Shown one piece after another: positions 9,038 to 15,114 of a stretch of DNA of 64,000 nucleotides (its first letter is position 1; every line of letters starts with the position of its first letter). This DNA comes from Siderastrea radians (taxonomy: Eukaryota; Cnidaria; Anthozoa; Scleractinia; Rhizangiidae), in assembly GCA_964017195.1 (NCBI GenBank), contig OZ024892.1, positions 16,667,871 to 16,731,870 of the forward strand. Reading direction: 5' to 3'. A model generated the notes under the pieces. The model did not search any database and was not told the DNA's origin. It was given only the letters and a program-made list of their open reading frames with translations. Both the position numbers and the translations under genes were made by a program.

Positions 9038-10013
9038 CAGGTGCTACCAGCCACCGCGTCGACCCCTGCTCCCGACGTCAACCGAAAGAGAGTTGCGCCC
9101 CCGCAGAGCCCCCGTCACGTACCACGAAAGTGATGACGAACGGCCACCCCCCCGACCGGGTCCAAGAGCCCGGCGGGCGGCGGCCGACAGGCGTCACCAG
9201 GCAACGCATCGACCCCGGCGACCGGAGTACCAAAAGCGTTACCGGGCAAAGCACCGAGAGCGCATATTGGAGGCCGACAGGCGTTACAGAGAACAACATC
9301 GAGAGCGCATAAGGGAGAAAGACAGGCGGTACTTTAAAGCCAATCAAGAACGGATCATGGAGCGTCAGCGACAATATCGGGAGGCCCATCGGGAGCTGGT
9401 GAGGGAGAAACAGCGACGATATCGAGAGAGCCGTCGAGAGGAGGTGAGGGAGAAACAGCGACGATATCGAGAGAGTCGTCGAAAGGAGTTGAGGGAGCAA
9501 CAGAGGCAGCGTTATGCCCGTCATCGGGAGGCCCATCCCGAGCTGGTGAGGGAGCAAAACAGGATTCGTCAAACCCGTTTTCGGGAGAAAAAGAGAATGG
9601 AGAAGTTGATGACGTTAACCATCCCCCTGACGGATTGTCGGACATCCATGCCTGTGACGGATTGTCGGACATCCATGCCTGTGACGGACTATGTCCAAGC
9701 CTTTTGTGACTCGCTGGACTTTGTGGATACCCCGCCCCCGGAATCCTTTCTTCAACTCCTTGAGGAGGAGTGTCCTACGCGCCTTGAGGAGGAGGAGTGT
9801 CCTACGCGCCTTGATTCGGGAACTATGCAAGGCAGCGAACCCTCTGACTGTAACGATCTTTCATTTTTGCAGGATTTATTGTCACCCGACGAGTGGGAGC
9901 AGGTGATGGACGATGTGCAGGATTTTAATGTGGAGGCTTTCGTTGATGATTGGTTGGGGGACATGACGTCATCCGACGAGGGTGTCGATTTGATGTATGA
10001 TTTAGTGTCTTAA
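8925..10013 (+). CDS. Arginine-rich repeat protein with acidic tail, candidate transcription regulator, 362 aa
   Basis: ATG at 8925 lies inside the preceding gene in another frame. Residues about 1-100 are basic and Pro/Arg-rich. Residues about 100-235 are a charged helical array of ~13-residue units (RRYREx..REx.REKQ), reminiscent of basic coiled-coil or bZIP-like regions. A short direct repeat (VTDCRTSMP twice) and a second one (EEECPTRL twice) follow. The last 90 residues are acidic and hydrophobic (FLQDLLSPDEWEQV, AFVDDWLGDM), like a transcription activation domain. No family is recognised with certainty. Near-identical unit repeats suggest recent expansion. Confidence 0.65.
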   Translation: MCAARELRPRRAPYKCQQSAAEPKQTALQRAQRRGETDRCYQPPRRPLLPTSTERELRPRRAPVTYHESDDERPPPRPGPRARRAAADRRHQATHRPRRPEYQKRYRAKHRERILEADRRYREQHRERIREKDRRYFKANQERIMERQRQYREAHRELVREKQRRYRESRREEVREKQRRYRESRRKELREQQRQRYARHREAHPELVREQNRIRQTRFREKKRMEKLMTLTIPLTDCRTSMPVTDCRTSMPVTDYVQAFCDSLDFVDTPPPESFLQLLEEECPTRLEEEECPTRLDSGTMQGSEPSDCNDLSFLQDLLSPDEWEQVMDDVQDFNVEAFVDDWLGDMTSSDEGVDLMYDLVS

Positions 10014-10018
10014 CCCTC

Positions 10019-10125
10019 GTCTCCGTCATTTGGTAGAACATGCAATCGTTTCCGTAATTTGGCAGAACATTCAATCGTTTCCGTATTTGGCAGAACATTC
10101 AATCGTGACATTGTGGTAGAACGAT
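10019..10125 (+). repeat. Short tandem repeat after the early gene
   Basis: About three imperfect units of ~31 bp containing TTTCCGTAATTTGGCAGAAC and a weaker fourth (GTGGTAGAACGATC), directly after the stop at 10013. Non-coding. Confidence 0.7.
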
Positions 10126-10259
10126 CAAAGAGACAGTGATTGACATTTTCATTTGTTTTTATCAACTGGATCCTTTTGTCTACATCACAAGGGGTTCTCC
10201 AGAATCCTGTTTGAGAATCCTGTTTGAGACAGTACAACGAACCAATCAGACATTTTCAT

Positions 10260-10300
10260 TTTTTATTTACACAACATGTAACTGGGGGTGTCATTAAAGT
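10260..10300. terminator. Convergent polyadenylation region
   Basis: Minus-strand AATAAA lies at about 10262-10268 for the leftward late block. Plus-strand ATTAAA near 10292 could serve the rightward early genes. Confidence 0.55.
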
Positions 10301-10305
10301 TTTTT

Positions 10306-10665
10306 TTACAATTTTAAACGTTTCTTGGCTTGCATGATTTTCTTGACCACCCGTTCCGTCTTGGTTTTCTTGCCGGGTAATCGATCAATGGCTTGGATCA
10401 TCTTCGTATCGGCTTTCCATTTATCTTGCAAATTCTTGGCACGGCTGTAATCAATGTCGTGTTGTTTCGCAATCTGGTCCAAGCGATTGATCCCTGGATC
10501 CCCACGTTTTAGACGTTTGGCTAAATGCGTCCCAGGGCCCATGTACTGATACCCAGGCCAATGAAATTCTTTGCCGGTTTTAGCAATCCATTTTTGGACA
10601 TCAACTGCCCCTCCTCGTTGACGGCGTTTCCTTTTGATACCCCTTCTCCTCCTGTGGGTGGGCAT
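10306..10665 (-). CDS. Phospholipase A2 domain protein (parvovirus VP1u-like), 119 aa
   Basis: A basic leader (RRRRGIKRKRRQRGG, residues 5-19) precedes a compact PLA2 domain: calcium-loop motif YMGPGT (41-46), then the HD catalytic pair with IDY (69-73) and a basic helical tail. This is the minimal PLA2 arrangement of parvovirus VP1 N-termini, where it breaches endosomal membranes during entry; similar domains are, to my knowledge, reported in Polinton/adintovirus relatives. The QRGG leader recurs in other structural genes here and may be a protease site. Starts 3 bases after the stop of the upstream gene at 10669. Activity and entry role are inference from the family. Confidence 0.85.
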   Translation of the reverse strand: MPTHRRRRGIKRKRRQRGGAVDVQKWIAKTGKEFHWPGYQYMGPGTHLAKRLKRGDPGINRLDQIAKQHDIDYSRAKNLQDKWKADTKMIQAIDRLPGKKTKTERVVKKIMQAKKRLKL

Positions 10666-10668
10666 CGT

Positions 10669-11319
10669 TTACTCACTGTCGTACTGCAAACGTCTCCGTC
10701 GGGGTGGTTTGCCTTTGGCCCAATCTTCCCAACCGGGTAAGGGTTTCAATGCTTGCACTTCACGGGAGACTCCTTTGCCTTTGCCTTTGCCTTTGCCTTT
10801 GCCTTTGCCTTTAGCAGCACCACTTTCGGTTAAATGCTTTTCCCAGGCCTTGCGTCGTTCTCGCACGGCTTGTAAACGAGTCCGGATATCCCCTCGACTG
10901 GTAGAAGGTCTCTCTTCTCCTCGACTGGTAGAAGGTCTCTGTTCTCTCGCGCCTTCCCTGGTAGCAGGGGTAATGGTGGGTTTGGGAGCCGACGGACCTC
11001 CTTTTATCATGCGCTTCAACCATGGTTCCACGGGCCCCGTCACCAAATCCCCGGCTTCTTCTTCTTCTTCGCCTGGCGGGGCCCCCGGTGCGCCGACCCC
11101 CACGCCTCCGGGAAATTGACGAATGCGTTTGGTTAACTTGATTAATTCTTGACTCAACGGTTTGGTTTGAGCATTGACCACAGCGGGGGGTAATTCGGGA
11201 TTGGCTAACAAGACATGTTTTTTAGCGGCCAGCGTCGCGGCTTTGTTCAACAAGGCATTTTCGGTGAGTTCTCCTTTGTAATATTGAATGAGTTGCTTCA
11301 AGTCCTTCTGGGGAATCAT
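10669..11319 (-). CDS. Unrecognised basic late protein with KG repeat, 216 aa
   Basis: ATG at 11319 overlaps the stop of the preceding gene (ATGA). The N-terminal 75 residues are helical. A Gly/Pro-rich hinge runs into a glutamate run (about residue 85). A repeated RPSTSRG unit (twice) and a run of seven Gly-Lys pairs (about residues 170-184) come from simple coding repeats. The C-terminus is basic (PRRRRLQYDSE). No domain is recognised. Its place in the late block, between zinc-ribbon and PLA2 genes, suggests a virion or core protein. Confidence 0.7.
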   Translation of the reverse strand: MIPQKDLKQLIQYYKGELTENALLNKAATLAAKKHVLLANPELPPAVVNAQTKPLSQELIKLTKRIRQFPGGVGVGAPGAPPGEEEEEAGDLVTGPVEPWLKRMIKGGPSAPKPTITPATREGAREQRPSTSRGEERPSTSRGDIRTRLQAVRERRKAWEKHLTESGAAKGKGKGKGKGKGKGVSREVQALKPLPGWEDWAKGKPPRRRRLQYDSE

Positions 11320-11555
11320 GTAGACCTCGTCCAGAGGGGTTGATTACAGTCGGGGCAAAGTTCCCCGTCTTCTATCTCACGGCAGCTCTCACAAAGGCGG
11401 GACCTCAACATATGTTGGTACTCTCGATACAACAGGTGATATTTATGCTTCCAATAATAACAGTCGTCTTTCCACTTGTCGGTGGCCCGATTGGCCTCTT
11501 GTAACAGGGTAATCCATGTGGCCAGGGTTAACGGGTCGGTCGAGCACATTGACAT
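11316..11555 (-). CDS. Small zinc-ribbon protein, 79 aa
   Basis: I place the start at the ATG at 11555 (MSMCSTDP); the longer frame begins with a non-ATG codon. A helical Trp/Tyr-rich middle (DDCYYWKHKYHLLYREY) is followed by a C-terminal CESC...CPDC pair, a probable zinc ribbon. The end overlaps the next start by 4 bases and the beginning overlaps the previous gene by about 28 bases in another frame. Unknown role; conserved spacing suggests coordinated late expression. Confidence 0.6.
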   Translation of the reverse strand: MSMCSTDPLTLATWITLLQEANRATDKWKDDCYYWKHKYHLLYREYQHMLRSRLCESCREIEDGELCPDCNQPLWTRST

Positions 11556-11854
11556 AACACCTCGTGAAGTCCTTGAAACAAGCCGCGTCCTTTTTGTTGG
11601 ACTAACCACTGACGACGTTTTTTGATGGAATGTCTACGACGTCCCAAATCGCGTAGCACCTTTTTATAGGGTTGAAGTTTAGCCAGCATGGGGGGTGTGA
11701 CGGGAATCTTGTTTTTTAAGAAGTTCAAAACCAATTCACTCACAGCATTGATTTGATCGGCATTGGCATGTTGTAACAACTCTTGACGTTTGGAACCATT
11801 GGCTTCTTGTAACATGGACCGTAAAAACGGTAATTGACGTCGAAGACGTTGCAT
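11528..11854 (-). CDS. Small basic late protein, 108 aa
   Basis: An all-helical, basic protein: an opening of R/L/Q residues, a central segment around INAVSELVLNFL, then PYKKVLRDLGRRRHSIKKRR and a KGRG motif near the end. Proteins of this shape (a short domain with a K/R-rich end and a KGG/KGRG tail) recur in animal Polintons; I know of no function. ATG at 11854, three bases after the stop at 11858 of the next gene upstream. Confidence 0.65.
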   Translation of the reverse strand: MQRLRRQLPFLRSMLQEANGSKRQELLQHANADQINAVSELVLNFLKNKIPVTPPMLAKLQPYKKVLRDLGRRRHSIKKRRQWLVQQKGRGLFQGLHEVLCQCARPTR

Positions 11855-11857
11855 CTT

Positions 11858-12031
11858 TTACCGATGACGACGACGATAGCGTTGATTGGCTTTTTGGATC
11901 GTGCGTTTTATACGTTTATCCGTTTCCAAGGCCACGGCTTTCCCCAATCCGGCCATGGCAGGGACCAATAGATTTAAAAAACCACCTCGTTGACGACGGC
12001 GTCGTCGTCGTAATCTTCTTCTCCTCACCAT
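11858..12031 (-). CDS. Short arginine-rich core-like protein, 57 aa
   Basis: Complete small frame from the ATG at 12031. It opens with an almost uninterrupted arginine run, then QRGG, then a hydrophobic stretch (FLNLLVPAMAGLG) and a basic tail. The arrangement resembles adenovirus core protein X precursors (arginine-rich head, GG cleavage site, hydrophobic segment), and another gene at 17153 has the same plan. Overlaps the upstream gene end by 7 bases. Confidence 0.6.
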   Translation of the reverse strand: MVRRRRLRRRRRRQRGGFLNLLVPAMAGLGKAVALETDKRIKRTIQKANQRYRRRHR

Positions 12032-12213
12032 GAACGGTTCGTCAATAGACGTTGAAGGGCTTTGTTTTGTTTGATCACGTCTCGCGTCTCTTTATAGCCT
12101 TGACGGGTATTGCGTTTGAAATCGGACCACCAACCCCCACCTCGTTGTCGTCGGATTAAAGCTCCTCCTCGTTGTTTCCTTTTTCTGCGCCGTCGTCGTC
12201 GTTGGACGGCCAT
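12025..12213 (-). CDS. Arginine-rich protein with two QRGG motifs, 62 aa
   Basis: Opens MAVQRRRRRRKRKQRGG and repeats RRQRGG eight residues later, followed by WWSDFKRN and a basic helical tail. A TATA-like CATAAAAAG lies about 35 bases upstream (near 12246). Likely a DNA-binding core protein; the duplicated GG motif could offer two sites to the viral protease. Its start overlaps the end of the 220-aa membrane protein gene. Confidence 0.6.
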   Translation of the reverse strand: MAVQRRRRRRKRKQRGGALIRRQRGGGWWSDFKRNTRQGYKETRDVIKQNKALQRLLTNRSW

Positions 12214-12818
12214 GGTTCTAAGAGTGTAGGACTGGGAGGGAGCGGCTTTTTATGGATCCAGTAGTCTTTGGGTTTCAAGGGACGAGGACATCCGTCTACA
12301 TAGCATAGGGCTTCCAAGGGTTGGTACACAAAATGACGATGGTAATCTTGGAGACATCGTTTGGGTAACGGAGGGGTGAAATCCACAATGGTATCATCCA
12401 AGGTTTGCATCTTGATTAAAAATCCTTCCAGGTCCTCCAAGGAGACACCTCTCACATAGGTTTTCAATTCGGTCAAGGCTTTGGCATAGGTGGTAAACGC
12501 AAACCGACTCATGGTCACTTTAAATCGATATTGTTTAAAATCATTCCATCCTTTGACCACGGTACCCACCGCCGCCAAACAGGCTACCAACGTGCTGTTG
12601 TCCAATAGCGGGCCAGCAATCATACCTGCAGCCATCAGGAGTAACGCCATGCCGTTGAACAAGGCATTGATACACTTGTAATGATTCAACATTTTTCGAT
12701 AACACCACCATTGTTGATGGTAAAAGGCATACAAGGAATCCATGCGTTGTAATAATTCCGGAGGGAAGGGGATGCCAGGACGTCGAGATCCATTCAATAA
12801 CGACACGACGGTTTTCAT
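12156..12818 (-). CDS. Two-transmembrane protein, SLATT-like in layout, 220 aa
   Basis: Start chosen at the ATG at 12818; the longer frame begins at GTG. Two adjacent hydrophobic segments (around residues 50-70, FNGMALLLMAAGMIAG, and 75-92, TLVACLAAVGTVV) form a hairpin. A W..FK.Y segment, a helical part (YAKALTELKTYVRG) and a Pro/Asp-rich tail ending EEEL follow. Helix, paired TM, then WxxFKxY recalls the 2TM SLATT effector fold that in bacteria pairs with SLOG sensors, and a SLOG-like gene is in this element (22096). That link is inference: unnamed 2TM proteins also occur in Polintons generally and may be virion membrane proteins. Confidence 0.6.
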   Translation of the reverse strand: MKTVVSLLNGSRRPGIPFPPELLQRMDSLYAFYHQQWWCYRKMLNHYKCINALFNGMALLLMAAGMIAGPLLDNSTLVACLAAVGTVVKGWNDFKQYRFKVTMSRFAFTTYAKALTELKTYVRGVSLEDLEGFLIKMQTLDDTIVDFTPPLPKRCLQDYHRHFVYQPLEALCYVDGCPRPLKPKDYWIHKKPLPPSPTLLEPWPSNDDDGAEKGNNEEEL

Positions 12819-12820
12819 CC

Positions 12821-13714
12821 TCACGGCGATACCCGGGACGACGAGGTTTGTACGCTCGGGGCTCCTCCTTGTTTATAACTGGTGACAATGCTATTGGTCA
12901 TGGTGACATTAGCAATTTCACGTCCTTGGGCCAATTGTTCTTGATCTTGTAATAGCATCCGTAAACGTCGTTGTAAATCCGCTTGACGCAAGGTACGAGG
13001 GGGTGGAGTCTGAGATCCTCGAGGAGTGGATGGACTGGAGGAAGGTGTCCTAGGTGAACCGGGGAAAAGTCGTCGTCGTCGTCTACCACGTCGGCCACCA
13101 CGACGGCCACCACCACCACAACCACCACCACCTCCTCCACCACCAGCACCACCAGCACCTCCACCACCACCACCACCAGCACCTCCACCACCACCAGCAC
13201 CCCCAGCACCTCCTCTTCCACCACCAGCACCACCAGCACCACCACGTCCACCACCTCTAGTCCTAGGACCACGACGTCCCCCACGTCCATCACCCCCTGC
13301 ACCCGCTGCTGTTCGAGCACCCGCCACTGTTCTTCTTCGTGGATCGGGTGACACGCGTGCGCTTCCCCAAGTACGTGGACTGTCCACGGAAGACGGTGGG
13401 GTGGTCTGGGGGCTACGGAATGATTGACTTCCTGGGCTTCCTACCCCTGCTGGGGAAGAGGCCTGGGCAGGGGCTGCCCCATCTACATCGGGCCAACTCG
13501 CGATGACGTCCGCAGAGGGGAGGGATTGCATAAACTCATAGAGGGGATCAGGGGGCATTTCCTCCATGGCCACGTCGAGAAGGCCTTCATCTCCCGTGAA
13601 AAACAAATCTTGGAAGGCCCCTGGGGACATGACATTGCTGCTGGGCGCCCCGACCCCCGCCGGGGCCACGGTATCGTACGATTGCGGAGGTTGACGGTCG
13701 TCATCATCCGCCAT
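12821..13714 (-). CDS. Acidic/glycine-rich RGG protein, 297 aa
   Basis: ATG at 13714, behind TATAAAG at 13747-13753. The N-terminal 75 residues are acidic (MADDDDRQ, FFTGDEGLLDVAMEE) like an activation domain; a Ser/Pro-rich segment follows. Residues about 145-215 are an RGG/GGA/GGG low-complexity tract encoded by a GGT/GGA-type repeat (13.1-13.25 kb), ending in an arginine run. The C-terminal 75 residues include a helical stretch (RRLRMLLQDQEQLAQG). RGG tracts bind nucleic acid. Regulator or DNA-packaging protein are both possible; no family recognised. Confidence 0.65.
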   Translation of the reverse strand: MADDDDRQPPQSYDTVAPAGVGAPSSNVMSPGAFQDLFFTGDEGLLDVAMEEMPPDPLYEFMQSLPSADVIASWPDVDGAAPAQASSPAGVGSPGSQSFRSPQTTPPSSVDSPRTWGSARVSPDPRRRTVAGARTAAGAGGDGRGGRRGPRTRGGGRGGAGGAGGGRGGAGGAGGGGGAGGGGGGGAGGAGGGGGGGGCGGGGRRGGRRGRRRRRLFPGSPRTPSSSPSTPRGSQTPPPRTLRQADLQRRLRMLLQDQEQLAQGREIANVTMTNSIVTSYKQGGAPSVQTSSSRVSP

Positions 13715-13746
13715 GATTACTCTCTTTTTTCCTGTTCAAAGGGTCC

Positions 13747-13753
13747 CTTTATA
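13747..13753 (-). promoter_or_regulatory. TATA box (TATAAAG) for the 297-aa gene
   Basis: About 33 bases upstream of the ATG at 13714 and directly after the stop of the ATPase gene. Confidence 0.6.
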
Positions 13754-14402
13754 GTCGCTTTTGATAGGTGCGAGTCCATCCTTCGTCTTTTAACAGGTGA
13801 CTCAACAACCGTTGTTCATCGGAGGAGGCCGGGTGTAAATCCAACACCAAATACCCATACGGGCGGGTGGTGGCTTGATGAAACGTCTCCAACGTGTCTT
13901 TCCAAGTTGTCGGAAACGATTGAAGCATGACATTGCGTACCCCTAATTGATCTCGAGGATTCTTGAACGCCACAATGTAATGGGCATTGCGGGAAATACT
14001 TTTGGCATAGCGACCCACGGGAAACATGTCTTGGCACAAGTACAACACCGTCACCCCTTGATGATGCGAATGTTTGGTGAATAAATCCAACACGCGTTTA
14101 TCGTGACTCCCTTCGTCCATTAAATCGTCCAAGACCAGGACCCCATGTCCTTCAGGAAACCATTGGACCAACGCCTCATGATCGGGAATCCCTTCGTGAA
14201 ACACCACCCCATGATCTTGCATGCTTCGAAATCGATCTTGCCACGCCCCATAACAATAATGCATTTGGGTCGGTGGGGTGTCAAACAACCCGGGGTTGTC
14301 TACCAAGAGTTTTTCCGTAAACACGGTTTTGCCACATCCCGACGGTCCCACCACCAAGATAGAGGAGGGGGTATGAAAACGAAACGGTTTCCCCGTTTGC
14401 AT
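13749..14402 (-). CDS. FtsK/HerA-type genome-packaging ATPase, 217 aa
   Basis: Walker A GPSGCGKT (residues 19-26) and Walker B VLVLDDLMDE (88-97) are intact, with a downstream YLCQD segment in the sensor position. Length and motifs match the A32-like packaging ATPases of Polintons, poxviruses and virophages, which pump DNA into the capsid. ATG at 14402. AATAAAAAGG (14436-14444) upstream may act as TATA. The tRNA-like gene and its T-run sit immediately upstream, so polymerase III and late promoters abut. Confidence 0.9.
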   Translation of the reverse strand: MQTGKPFRFHTPSSILVVGPSGCGKTVFTEKLLVDNPGLFDTPPTQMHYCYGAWQDRFRSMQDHGVVFHEGIPDHEALVQWFPEGHGVLVLDDLMDEGSHDKRVLDLFTKHSHHQGVTVLYLCQDMFPVGRYAKSISRNAHYIVAFKNPRDQLGVRNVMLQSFPTTWKDTLETFHQATTRPYGYLVLDLHPASSDEQRLLSHLLKDEGWTRTYQKRL

Positions 14403-14421
14403 GATGACTAACTACCCTTAG

Positions 14422-14430
14422 AAAAAAAAA
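14422..14430 (-). terminator. Polymerase III terminator (T9)
   Basis: Nine Ts on the minus strand, 15 bases after the acceptor end of the tRNA-like gene. A small complementary pair (AAAAAGG / CCTTTTT) lies just before it. Confidence 0.65.
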
Positions 14431-14444
14431 GGCACCTTTTTATT

Positions 14445-14532
14445 GGAATCGGTGGGACTCGAACCCACGCACGATCCCCCAACACCTGTTTTTCGGGGGA
14501 TCCAAAGGCTCTACCGACTGAGCTACGACTCC
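14445..14532 (-). ncRNA. tRNA-like polymerase III gene with remodelled anticodon arm (88 nt)
   Basis: Minus strand. Acceptor strands GGAGTCG and CGATTCC pair over 7 bp (one G-U). The D-arm is GCTC...GAGC with a perfect A box (TAGCTCAGTCGG). The T-arm is GTGGG-TTCGAGT-CCCAC with a perfect B box. Between D- and T-arms are 38 nt instead of about 22, forming GATCCCCC / GGGGGATC around a 14-nt loop; I cannot fold a proper 5-bp/7-nt anticodon arm or place an intron that restores one. A T9 terminator follows. A polymerase III transcript of ~105 nt is likely; decoding function is doubtful. Analogues by class: adenovirus VA RNAs, herpesvirus tRNA-like RNAs. Confidence 0.7.
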
Positions 14533-14555
14533 GACACACTTTTTTTCCAACGAAT

Positions 14556-14561
14556 TTTATT
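14556..14561 (-). terminator. Polyadenylation signal of the protease gene
   Basis: AATAAA on the minus strand at the very end of the protease frame, overlapping the base of its stop codon and just before the tRNA-like gene. Confidence 0.5.
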
Positions 14562-15099
14562 TAACCATTACATTGATGATACGGATGACAACAAAGTTGA
14601 TACCATCTGGCTTCTTGACCTACAATCAATTGTTGAAGGCGTTGACCGGCTTGATGGTCATTGCTTACATAATCATGATCGGAAAACTCATTTAAAAAGT
14701 CTTGCAAGGTTCGTCCACGGGCTTTGGCTTTCAAGTACAACAAGGCGTAATCACCACAACTCTTGCTTGAAATGGTTTGCAGGGACTTGCCATTGGTCAC
14801 CACATACTTCCAATGTTGCACAATCCAATCTCGTAACGGGGCGGCTTGCACGTACGTGTCCATGGGCAAGGCATAACTGTCGAGGATTTCACACACGTTT
14901 CCATCCGTCCACACCGCTAACCAATGTTGTCCGGGTTGATCGTGCGGGTCCGTATTCACAATGTACCCTTGGCGTTGGGTTTGACAGGACTCTTGGGTAG
15001 TCGATCACAGGCCACCGTCCCGTAAAACATCGGTTTCAATTGCGGGTCGTCGCGGGCTAAATAATCCAATTGCACATTGTTCAAGGCCACGTGTTCCAT
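14561..15099 (-). pseudogene. Adenain-like cysteine protease (C5 type), one frameshift
   Basis: The downstream frame has catalytic-type motifs GQHWLAVW (His) and SKSCGDYAL (Cys) in the right order and spacing for adenovirus-type maturation protease, with a WYQLCC tail. It has no ATG of its own. A short frame from the ATG at 15099 supplies a plausible N-terminus of about 45 residues and runs out at a TGA near 14960, where the family similarity continues one frame over. One small indel around 14960-14985 therefore breaks the gene; intact length would be near 180 residues, normal for the family. The enzyme would cut precursor core and capsid proteins, possibly at the GG motifs seen in neighbours. 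Confidence 0.82.
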
Positions 15100-15114
15100 C
15101 TTTTCTTTCTTTCT

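Noticed and set aside
10720..10815. CRISPR-like or satellite array from the regular GCCTTT/TTTGCC units
   Set aside because: It is a coding Gly-Lys repeat in the 216-aa gene, with no spacers.
12898..13320. Valine-rich 140-aa minus frame
   Set aside because: Alternative frame of the same GGT/GGA repeat; pure low complexity.
13026..13427. Proline-rich plus-strand frame
   Set aside because: Complement of the glycine-tract repeat in the 297-aa gene.
14445..14532. Ordinary tRNA gene with a readable anticodon
   Set aside because: The region between D- and T-arms is 16 nt too long and I could not form a 5-bp anticodon stem with a 7-nt loop, with or without an intron; recorded as tRNA-like instead.
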